Of a stretch of 64,000 bases of DNA, positions 46,613 through 54,109 are shown piece after piece. Source of the stretch: CAVUXJ01 sp963814975 (lineage in GTDB: Bacteria > Acidobacteriota > Vicinamibacteria > Vicinamibacterales > CAVVIG01). The DNA lies in the NCBI GenBank assembly GCA_963814975.1, contig CAWFFB010000035.1:1-64000 (forward strand), written 5' to 3'. A program made the position numbers and the translations under genes. The notes below the pieces were generated by a model. That model was given only the letters and a program-made list of their open reading frames with translations, was not told the origin of the DNA and did not search any database. The first letter of the stretch is position 1. The number at the start of each line of letters is the position of its first letter.

Positions 46613-47848
46613 ATGTCCAAGCTGACCGGCTCGAAGAAGGCGACCCAGTTCACCGAGTCGGTCATTCGCGAGATGACGCGGCTCAATCAACTGCACGGCG
46701 GCGTCAACCTGTCGCAGGGCTTTCCGGATTTCCCCGCCCCCGCGGTCGTGAAGGAAGCAGCTTGCGCCGCCATCACCGCCGATTTCAACCAGTACGCCGT
46801 CACGTGGGGCGCCCGCCCGTTGCGCGAGGCGATCGCCCGCGAGTTCACGCGAAAATATGGTCCGGCGGTGGTGCCCGACGAACAGGTGACCGTCTGTTGC
46901 GGCGCGACCGAGGCGATGATGGCCACCATGATGGCGGTGATCGATCCGGGCGACGAGGTCGTGATTTTCGAGCCGTTTTACGAGAACTACGGGCCCGACG
47001 TGATCCTGTCCGGCGCCACGCCCCGGTTCGTCACGCTCCACGAGCCTCGTGTGCCGGCGCGGCCAGGAACAGGCCCCTCGGCGCCGCCCGAGACGGCCTG
47101 GACGTTCGACCCCGACGAGCTCTCGGCCGCCTTCAACAACCGGACCAAGGCGATCATCATCAATACGCCGAACAACCCGACCGGCAAGGTCTTCACGCGC
47201 GACGAGCTCGAGACGATTGCCGCGCTCTGCCGGAAATGGGACGCGATTGCGATCTCGGACGAGATCTACGAGCACATCATCTTCGACGGCTGGCACCATG
47301 TGCCGATCGCGACGCTCGATGGCATGGCGGAGCGGACGGTTACCATCAACAGCCTGTCGAAGACGTACAGTGTGACGGGCTGGCGGGTCGGGTGGACGAT
47401 CTCACCCTCGTCGCTGACGGGCGCGATCCGCAAGGTGCACGACTTTCTGACGGTGGGGGCGGCCGCACCGCTCCAGGAAGCCGGCGTCGCTGCGCTCGGC
47501 GTCCCGGACTCCTATTACAACGATCTGGCAGCCGCTTATGGCCGCAGGCGGGACCTGCTGCTCGAGATTCTCGAACGCCACAGCTTCGCGTGCTACGCGC
47601 CCTGCGGTGCGTACTACATCATGACCGACATCGCCGGATTCGATCGTGGCGATGACGTCGAGTTTGCGCGGTATCTGATCACGGATGTCGGCGTCGCAGC
47701 GGTGCCCGGCAGCAGTTTCTACCGGCACCCGTCGGCGGGCCGCACAAAGCTGCGGTTCTGCTTCTGCAAACGGGATGAAACGCTCGCGGAAGCCGACCGG
47801 CGATTCGGTGTCTCGCTACGACTCAGAAGCACAGCCCCTTCGGCGTGA
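46613..47848 (+). CDS. class I/II PLP-dependent aminotransferase (kynurenine/methionine aminotransferase-like)
   Basis: 411 residues. GGVNLSQGFPDFPAPAVVKE at the start and the region VTVCCGATEAMMATMMAVID fit fold-type I enzymes; INTPNNPTGKVFTRDEL and ISDEIYEHIIFDG hold PLP contacts; the Schiff-base Lys is Lys250 in SLSKTYSVTGWRVGW; FCFCKRDETL near the end contains the substrate-carboxylate Arg just before it (LRFCFCK). NLSQGFPDF and the Y-E-x-I-x-F-D-G pattern match the KAT/YbdL-like group, which use glutamine, methionine or kynurenine. It follows the transglycosylase by 48 bases on the same strand. Confidence 0.9.
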   Translation: MSKLTGSKKATQFTESVIREMTRLNQLHGGVNLSQGFPDFPAPAVVKEAACAAITADFNQYAVTWGARPLREAIAREFTRKYGPAVVPDEQVTVCCGATEAMMATMMAVIDPGDEVVIFEPFYENYGPDVILSGATPRFVTLHEPRVPARPGTGPSAPPETAWTFDPDELSAAFNNRTKAIIINTPNNPTGKVFTRDELETIAALCRKWDAIAISDEIYEHIIFDGWHHVPIATLDGMAERTVTINSLSKTYSVTGWRVGWTISPSSLTGAIRKVHDFLTVGAAAPLQEAGVAALGVPDSYYNDLAAAYGRRRDLLLEILERHSFACYAPCGAYYIMTDIAGFDRGDDVEFARYLITDVGVAAVPGSSFYRHPSAGRTKLRFCFCKRDETLAEADRRFGVSLRLRSTAPSA

Positions 47849-47973
47849 ACGACCCGCCTCACCAGCGATTGCCTCAGAGAAATCTTCAGACAGCCGTTGG
47901 CACGTCCGGCTCCAGCCTGGGCGCCACGTAGGGGGCCGTACGCAACGCCCGGTAGACCATCACCTGCGGGCGT

Positions 47974-49659
47974 CTAGGGCAGCCGCTGCAGGCCGACCAA
48001 TTTCCAGCCGCTGTCCGTCCGGCGGAAATGCACGCGTACGGGCTGTGCCCAGGATGGATGGGCGGCGCTGTCGGCCGAGATCTGGATCTCCACGAAGCCG
48101 CCGACAGCGGATGGCAGATCGCGCGGTGCGTTGTGGCTCGTCGTCGGGCCACGCGTGTCACCGATCGCTGTGGCCATTCCGGTGGCGTTGTCGAAGCGCG
48201 ACCACGCGACCCGATATTCCGATGGCGGCTGGGCGAATCCGGCCGCGACCGCCGCGTTGTCGAAAGTCAGGGCGCCGTTCGCATCGAGGCGCGGGTTTGC
48301 CACCGGGTTGATGGCGGACAGGTAGGTCCTGCCGATCGTGTCGCGTCGTTTGATCAGTACGGCACCGAGATGACGCTCGGCGGCCGGGTCGCTGAACTGC
48401 CCGGTGTGAACCGCCGCGCGAATGAGGTCGTCGCTGAACGCCATCACCCGTCGAGCCGCCCAGAAGGCATCGTCGGCTCGCAGTTCCATGTACGCAGTCG
48501 TCGGCGTCTGCGGCCTCCATTTCGTCGGATCGAAGGCATCACCTTCGAACAGGCCGATCGAGCGGTACTCCGTATAGGGAACGGTCTGCCATGGACTCAG
48601 CGCGAAGCCAAATGAGAGGAGCCGTCGCCGGCTCGCGCTGCCCTCGTAGAAATACTCCCAGCCGATGTCCCACTCGTGGTCCCTGTTTGCCATGCCGAAG
48701 GTCGAGCCCACGTCCTGAAGGTAGTGCTTCACGACCTCCCGCCCGTTCTCGGTGACGAGCGTGTCGAGCGTGTTGCCGGCTTTCAGGTCGGTCAGGTTGG
48801 TCCACGCACCGAAGACGCGCAACGCGCGCAGCTCGCGGCGATGCTCGTGCCCCACGATGTCGTTGGGATCGTCGGGCCGCGTGCCCGCGTACCGGAAGCC
48901 GCCGAGAATCTTGCCTGGCAGCGCGCGGCCCGCGGCCGCACGGTAGGTGCCATCCGCGTTGCGCGCGACCTTCTCGAGAACCGCGTTCATATCGTCGCGC
49001 GTGAACGGGGTCCGTTTGCCAGACGGTCTCCGCATGGTCGCTTTCGGATCAATCTCCACGCGCTTCGGATCGAACGTTGTCAGGAACGTCTCGACCTGGT
49101 TGTAGCCCAGCGCCCAGAACAGCTTGGTGGCGACCACGACCGCCGCCGTCGCGCCCTCGGGCCGGCTGGGAGGATCGAAGCTGAGAAACCACGTTTCGCC
49201 GGCGCCATCTCTCGCCGTGAAGCCCGGGTTGATGCCCGCTGATTTCTCGCGGATGATCACCCATTTCTCAGTGACGGGAGGCTCTCCGATCTCGGGCCCG
49301 CGTGCCACCTCGGCGGCAGACACCTCCGCCGAGCCGATACGGTTCGTGAACCAGCTCGAGTCGGGCACCTCGTCGATGGTGTTGATGTTCCCGGCCCGGG
49401 TGTTCGACGGCTTGTAGTTCGCCGTGACGAAGAGGTTGGTCGCGACCTCGTACATCAGGCCAATATCCCACGGCTGGGCGGAGGACGCGTCGCGGCTGGC
49501 CGGCTCCCTGGCGATCGGGTCATCGCTGTAGAAGCGCGGCGCCTGAGAGGAGACCGGTTCGCAAACCAGCCCGATAAGGAGCACGACGCTCGACACGCCG
49601 ACGCGGAGTCCAAGGTCGCTTCTCGGCAAGCGCCCGACGTGAAGCAAAGGTGCAGACAT
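47974..49659 (-). CDS. large secreted protein, conserved in Acidobacteriota, possible kinase-like fold
   Basis: 561 residues with an N-terminal signal (VSSVVLLIGLVCEPVSSQ). Motifs: VTEKWVIIREKSAGINPGFT, FDPPSRPEGATAAVVVATKL, LFWALGYNQVETFLTTFDP, GKILGGFRYAGTRPDDPNDI, HEHRRELRALRVFGAWTNLT, DLKAGNTLDTLVTENGREVV and KHYLQDVGSTFG. The arrangement of a Lys/Phe-D strand, an E-x-A helix, a RELRxLRVFxAW helix and KHYLxDxGST is reminiscent of atypical protein-kinase-like folds (HipA/CotH-like), but I cannot prove this. It follows the Omp85-type gene by 25 bases in the same direction, so the two form an operon. Confidence 0.6.
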   Translation of the reverse strand: MSAPLLHVGRLPRSDLGLRVGVSSVVLLIGLVCEPVSSQAPRFYSDDPIAREPASRDASSAQPWDIGLMYEVATNLFVTANYKPSNTRAGNINTIDEVPDSSWFTNRIGSAEVSAAEVARGPEIGEPPVTEKWVIIREKSAGINPGFTARDGAGETWFLSFDPPSRPEGATAAVVVATKLFWALGYNQVETFLTTFDPKRVEIDPKATMRRPSGKRTPFTRDDMNAVLEKVARNADGTYRAAAGRALPGKILGGFRYAGTRPDDPNDIVGHEHRRELRALRVFGAWTNLTDLKAGNTLDTLVTENGREVVKHYLQDVGSTFGMANRDHEWDIGWEYFYEGSASRRRLLSFGFALSPWQTVPYTEYRSIGLFEGDAFDPTKWRPQTPTTAYMELRADDAFWAARRVMAFSDDLIRAAVHTGQFSDPAAERHLGAVLIKRRDTIGRTYLSAINPVANPRLDANGALTFDNAAVAAGFAQPPSEYRVAWSRFDNATGMATAIGDTRGPTTSHNAPRDLPSAVGGFVEIQISADSAAHPSWAQPVRVHFRRTDSGWKLVGLQRLP

Positions 49660-49684
49660 GTCAACCTCAGTGCAGAACGGTACT

Positions 49685-50890
49685 TTAGAAGACGGCGGAT
49701 GATGCGAACACGATGACCAGGCCTTCATGGCTCTTCGCGAACTCGATGCGCAGGGGTGTCGCGAGCGGCCCATGCAACCGGAACCCGAGGCCGCCGTCGG
49801 CTTTCAGGCCATCGAGATTCAGATCGCTACGGTCCTGTGTCACCTTCCCGGCGTCGAAGAACACCGCCATGTCAACGAACCGGTTGACGATGATGCGCCA
49901 TTCGCCCTGCAGCAGCAGGCTGTTGCGGTCGCGGAACCGCCAGCTCGAGAACCCGCGCAGGTTGGATCCGCCGCCGAGCGCCGGCAGCATGAAGAAGGGA
50001 ATCTGCTCGTTGCTCTTGGCGATCGTCGTCTCGACGGCGCCCCGAAACGAGAGCACCCACGCCTCGCGCAGCAGCGGAATGTGCTGGATCGCTTCGTAAT
50101 CCACCTGCTTGAAACCGTGCGCGTTGTCAGGGTCCGCGAAGTCGTGAAACGTCACGCCGTAGAATCCGCCGCGCCGGGCGTACCCGGGCGACTGGCGCCA
50201 GTCGATTCCGACCGTGGCCTGAGAGTGAAGGTAGGTGGTCTTCGCGCCGAGCCCTGGAAGGCTCTCCGGTGTATAGACCGTTTCGATGGACCGGACGCTC
50301 CCGGACCCCGGGGTCTGCTCCCATTGAGAGGCTTCGAAACCAGCGCGCAGCACCAGGAGACTGCGCTCCGGGAAGGCTTCGATCGACGCCGATCCATACG
50401 GCTGTTTGAAGCCGTAGTTGACCCGACTGTCCTTCGCTGTCTCGGATCCCGTGCCGAAGAAGCCGACCTGGGTCGCTTCTCGCCACCCGCCAATAAGGGA
50501 GAGACTCATCCGCCGGCCGAACACCATGCTCGGGGCTGTGAACTCCGCCTCGACCCGCTTGTACCCCGAGGGCGTGAGTGAACCCCGCACATCGAGGACG
50601 CTGTAGGAACCCAGATGCTGCAGGTACCCGGCGCCGACCGTGAAGCCGCCGCCGGCGTATGCGCTGGTGAAGAAAGGATGCCAGTGGTGCTGGCCCCCCG
50701 CCAGGTAGTTCTGGGCGAACCCCAGATACTTTTCCGCGCGCCCAGGCTCGTACGGCTGGAGCGTGGCAGCCTTTTCGGCCTGCGCCTCCTCGATCAGCGA
50801 GGTGCGTGTCGTCGTTTCGGGCTCTTGCGCGACGGCTGAGGTGGCCAGGCTGACGACGAGGAAGGTGCCGAGCAAGAAGCTGAGTCTCAT
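49685..50890 (-). CDS. Omp85-superfamily outer-membrane protein (BamA/TamA-like barrel without POTRA domains)
   Basis: 401 residues: signal peptide (MRLSFLLGTFLVVSLATSAV), a short periplasmic stretch, then a 16-strand-type barrel with GGGFTVGAGYLQHLG, the L6-loop-like motif GGGSNLRGFSSWRFRDRNSL (LRGF corresponds to the VRGF/Y of Omp85) and a C-terminal strand ending in FASSAVF. No POTRA domain is seen, so it is of the surface-antigen type like PlpD barrels rather than a full assembly factor. It is first in an operon with the large secreted protein, which could be its passenger or partner. Confidence 0.75.
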   Translation of the reverse strand: MRLSFLLGTFLVVSLATSAVAQEPETTTRTSLIEEAQAEKAATLQPYEPGRAEKYLGFAQNYLAGGQHHWHPFFTSAYAGGGFTVGAGYLQHLGSYSVLDVRGSLTPSGYKRVEAEFTAPSMVFGRRMSLSLIGGWREATQVGFFGTGSETAKDSRVNYGFKQPYGSASIEAFPERSLLVLRAGFEASQWEQTPGSGSVRSIETVYTPESLPGLGAKTTYLHSQATVGIDWRQSPGYARRGGFYGVTFHDFADPDNAHGFKQVDYEAIQHIPLLREAWVLSFRGAVETTIAKSNEQIPFFMLPALGGGSNLRGFSSWRFRDRNSLLLQGEWRIIVNRFVDMAVFFDAGKVTQDRSDLNLDGLKADGGLGFRLHGPLATPLRIEFAKSHEGLVIVFASSAVF

Positions 50891-51507
50891 GGGGTCATCT
50901 GCAACCTGACTGTCACACCGCCGCCGCCGGCGACCGCCAGGGCGCAATCGAGGCCGACTGATTTCGCAAGTGCACCGTAACCGTTCGCCCGCTGGCCATC
51001 CCCAGGAATACGGGCCACTGAAAGTACAGATTACCGTACGTCTGGCCCGCCGTTTTCGAAAGGAGGGCAGCTCATCAGGGCCTGCGTCGCGACGCGGAGC
51101 GCTTCATCTGCGGGGGAGCTCTGTCAAACGCCTCGCGGATCCCCTGAAGCCACTATTCAGGATGGCGTGTCAGGTAGCTCCAGCATGTCTTCGAGATCTG
51201 CGTGTTGCCTGCCGGCGGCTGAAGCCATCGCTGACTTCCCCGGTTGGTTGCGTTCACGGTCAGGATGTCAGCGTCGGCCTCCGGACGCGCCAGGACTTTG
51301 CAGGAACGGCAACCGCCTCGCGCCTTCGCGGTGGCTCCCCACCTTGCGCTGGAGCAACGTTCCGGCCTGCCCAGATGACAAAGCGCTGCGTCTGTCGCCG
51401 GCGCGAGACAGGGTCTCGCGCGCAATCACATGACTTACCGTGGCGTGAGACTTGCTGTCGTGAGGGCTGGCGATAGTTCGCGGACATATCCAACCGGGAG
51501 TCACTCG
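50891..51507. other. intergenic region without a supported gene
   Basis: The stretch separates the leftward Omp85 operon from the rightward META-domain gene. Frames on both strands look noncoding. Both promoters must lie here, but no element is recognisable by eye. Confidence 0.4.
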
Positions 51508-51957
51508 ATGCCCCTTCGTCTGGTACGCTTCACTGCGGCGTTCATCGCCGTGCTTACTCTTCTGGCCTGCAGCGGCACGATTGCCGAGCCCTCCAAGGTG
51601 ACGTCGTCACCGATCGCATCGCTCGCGATCGAAACGAATGTTGTCTGGCATCTGCACTCGATTGTCGGCGCCGATGGCTCACTCCTCCCAATCGCGGACC
51701 CAAGTGTGTTCACGCTGATGCTGACCGGCGATGGGAAGGTGAGCGCCCGGGCTGACTGCAACCGTGCCTCAGGCGGGTACAGTATCAGCGGTCACACGCT
51801 GTCGATTGGTCCGATCGCGTCGACAAGGGCCTATTGCGCCACTGCGCCCGTGGATCAACGGTTTCTGATGCTGCTCGGCGGAGAGAACGTCGTGACCGCC
51901 TCGGGCGATACGTTCGAGCTGTCGTCGCCGCGCGGGACCTTGACGTTTCATCGGTAG
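51508..51957 (+). CDS. META/HslJ-domain lipoprotein
   Basis: 149 residues. The lipobox LTLLACSG near residue 21 marks a lipoprotein. The META domain follows: VVWHLHSIVGADGSLLPIAD, FTLMLTGDGKVSARADCNRA, SGGYSISGHTLSIGPIASTR and RFLMLLGGENVVTASGDTFEL. HslJ-type domains are small beta-barrel modules of the cell envelope linked to stress; no biochemical role is established. I chose the ATG at 51508 so that the signal peptide starts the protein; the frame continues upstream without coding character. Confidence 0.8.
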   Translation: MPLRLVRFTAAFIAVLTLLACSGTIAEPSKVTSSPIASLAIETNVVWHLHSIVGADGSLLPIADPSVFTLMLTGDGKVSARADCNRASGGYSISGHTLSIGPIASTRAYCATAPVDQRFLMLLGGENVVTASGDTFELSSPRGTLTFHR

Positions 51958-52179
51958 ATGTCGGGGGCCTGTCCTTTTTTACAGTTTACACCGGCAAGGT
52001 CTCGAGCCCTTCAACACACCCGGCGGCGCGGACCTGAAGGGCGCACGCATTGCGGAGCGCGCTCTCGTTTCGTCACCCTGTAGCCAACGCAGGAGAAAGA
52101 GCGAACGGATTGCGGAGCCACGAACGGAGGCTCGCGCCGTTTGCAACGGCGAGGTGAAATCCGCGGTGGCGAAAGCCCG

Positions 52180-52605
52180 TCAATCGGAAACGGCTGTCGG
52201 TTCGTCGTTTCGCTCGGGAAACGCCCCGTTGCCGCACAGCGTCTGTTTCAGCACGCGGATCAGATCGCTGCCTGCCTTCCGCTTGAACACATAACCCGAA
52301 GCGCCGACCTCGCGAGCCGCTGTCAGAAAGTCGGCGCCCTCGTGCACGGTCAGGAAGACGATCTGTGGCGGATCCGCCAGCGCGGAGAGGCGCTTCGCGA
52401 CCTCGAGTCCGCTCAAGCGCGGCATCGAGATGTCGAGGACCACAGCCTCGGGTTGCAAGGCCACGATTGCCTCGAGCACCTGCTGGCCGTCATGGGCTGT
52501 CGCGACCACGTCGAAGTCCGAGGAGAGCAACTCGCGAATATACTCGAGGATGGCCTTGTTGTCGTCGGCCAGCACGACGCGCGGTCGTTTCACGAGCAGC
52601 TCCAC
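52180..52605 (-). CDS. receiver-only response regulator
   Basis: 141 residues: a CheY-like receiver with acidic pocket (VVLADDNKA, Asp14/15), phospho-acceptor Asp58 in VVLDISMPRLSG and Lys108 in GYVFKRKAG. Output domain is absent; the receiver sequence itself is of the NarL/LuxR type. It may compete for phosphate or act through protein contacts. It is on the minus strand with a second receiver and a Crp-type gene. Confidence 0.85.
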   Translation of the reverse strand: MELLVKRPRVVLADDNKAILEYIRELLSSDFDVVATAHDGQQVLEAIVALQPEAVVLDISMPRLSGLEVAKRLSALADPPQIVFLTVHEGADFLTAAREVGASGYVFKRKAGSDLIRVLKQTLCGNGAFPERNDEPTAVSD

Positions 52606-52722
52606 GTTCTTCGAGGTTTCGCAGCCAGTTTCTGTGAACGTTGAACAATCGGATGTACACGCCTTCAGGCCTGCCTATCCGGGGCGCACCTGAAGGGTCA
52701 TACTGGATTTGGCGACGCGCTC

Positions 52723-53157
52723 TTAGTGCCGGTGAGGGTTGTCGCTGCCAACTCGGGTCAGGCCGCGTCCGATGAACAGGTCGCCCCGAACGATCGCATC
52801 GACAGCGTGGAGCAAGTCGATAGCGGCGATCGACTTGAGCACATACCCGCGAGCCCCGGCGGCGAACGCCGCCTCGACGATGTCGGGATCACCCTCGTTG
52901 CTGACGATCAGGATTCTCGGCGCCGGGGTGAGCGTGCCGATTTCACGGGTGGCTGCCAACCCGTCCAGTCTGGGCATCCAGATGTCCATGATGACGACAT
53001 CCGGTTGCAGGGCACGCGCTCTTTGAACGGCCTCGAATCCGTCGACGGCCGTCCCGACGACCTGCACCGAGCTTTCCAGTAATCGTGCTGTCACGAACCG
53101 CCGCCACGGGGCATTGTCATCGACTTGGAGCACGCGTACCGCTGAAAGGTCGTCCAT
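52723..53157 (-). CDS. receiver-only response regulator
   Basis: 144 residues with the same layout: LQVDDNAPW (Asp13/14), IMDIWMPRLDG (Asp58) and GYVLKSIAA (Lys108). Like its neighbour, it is NarL-like but lacks a helix-turn-helix. After GDLFIGRGL, where NarL proteins continue into the DNA-binding part, the protein stops, so truncation of a full regulator is possible for both. Confidence 0.85.
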   Translation of the reverse strand: MDDLSAVRVLQVDDNAPWRRFVTARLLESSVQVVGTAVDGFEAVQRARALQPDVVIMDIWMPRLDGLAATREIGTLTPAPRILIVSNEGDPDIVEAAFAAGARGYVLKSIAAIDLLHAVDAIVRGDLFIGRGLTRVGSDNPHRH

Positions 53158-53271
53158 ATCGATCCCCTTCGGACGGGCTCAGGCGCCCGAGCGAAGAGGA
53201 TGACAGGATCTGCCGGTGCAGTCGCTGCGCCAGGGCAACCTCGAAGGTGAGCGCGCGCAACGAGGCCGGCC

Positions 53272-53964
53272 TCAGGCGGTCAGTTTGACGAGTTGTTCTG
53301 GCGAAAGCAGTACGACCCTGCCCCGGCGTTTGATCACCGCGCGGTGGCGTTGCCACTCGTTCAGCAGACGGCTGGCGGTGAACGAGGTAATGTGCGCGGC
53401 GCCAGCCAGGTCTTCGTTCGTGACCTCGAGCTCGACGCCTCCGGGAACGGCACGTCCGAGAAGTGGGGCCAGCGACACCAGCACGCCCGCGAGCCGCTGG
53501 GGTGCCGTGTGGCTGCTCAACGCGAGGTGCGCGGCCAGCAACCAGTCGATGTAGTCCGATGCTGTCCACAATGCGTTTTCCACGATCCGTGGATACCGCG
53601 AGGCGAGCGCGCGAATCGCCGGGCGGTTCCACACCAGCACCCAGGTGTCCTTCACCGTCTCCGTGCTGACGCGAAACGTTGACGGTTCCGCCAACAGCGT
53701 GGCGCCGCCAAATATTTCCCCCTGGGCCAGCCAGTGCAGGAGAATCTTCTGCCCGTCAGGCGTCGTTGAAAAGTGCCTGGCTCGGCCTTTGGTGATCAGG
53801 AACAGCTCGGTTGCGGGCGCGCCCTGGTGGGTGACGACTGAATTGGGTGGGAATCGCCGGGGGGTCGCACTGGCGAGCATGCTCTGAATATCAGGCGAGG
53901 CGATTCCGGCGAGAAATCGCGACTGCGCCACGAAATCGCTCATTCGAGGAACGACGTCACCCAT
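53272..53964 (-). CDS. Crp/Fnr-family transcriptional regulator
   Basis: 230 residues. The cNMP-binding-like domain has RFPPNSVVTHQGAPATELFL, ITKGRARHFSTTPDGQKILL and LAQGEIFGGATLLAEPSTFR, though without the full RxS phosphate cassette. The C-terminal winged helix is EVTNEDLAGAAHITSFTASR, LLNEWQRHRAVIKRRGRVVL. No cysteine cluster is seen, so oxygen sensing by an Fe-S centre is unlikely. It is upstream of, and in line with, the two receiver genes and divergent from the symporter-fusion gene 145 bases away, which it may control. Confidence 0.88.
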   Translation of the reverse strand: MGDVVPRMSDFVAQSRFLAGIASPDIQSMLASATPRRFPPNSVVTHQGAPATELFLITKGRARHFSTTPDGQKILLHWLAQGEIFGGATLLAEPSTFRVSTETVKDTWVLVWNRPAIRALASRYPRIVENALWTASDYIDWLLAAHLALSSHTAPQRLAGVLVSLAPLLGRAVPGGVELEVTNEDLAGAAHITSFTASRLLNEWQRHRAVIKRRGRVVLLSPEQLVKLTA

Positions 53965-54109
53965 TCGACTCGCACACTACCTGCCGCGCCGCCGCGCGGC
54001 TATGCGGAATCGGCACGAAGGTGGCTGCTACTTTTTCCAGAGGTGACCTACCATTTGTTACAGTCCCTCATTCCCGGCGCCCGGGGGGACCTTCCGATGG
54101 GTACCTGCA

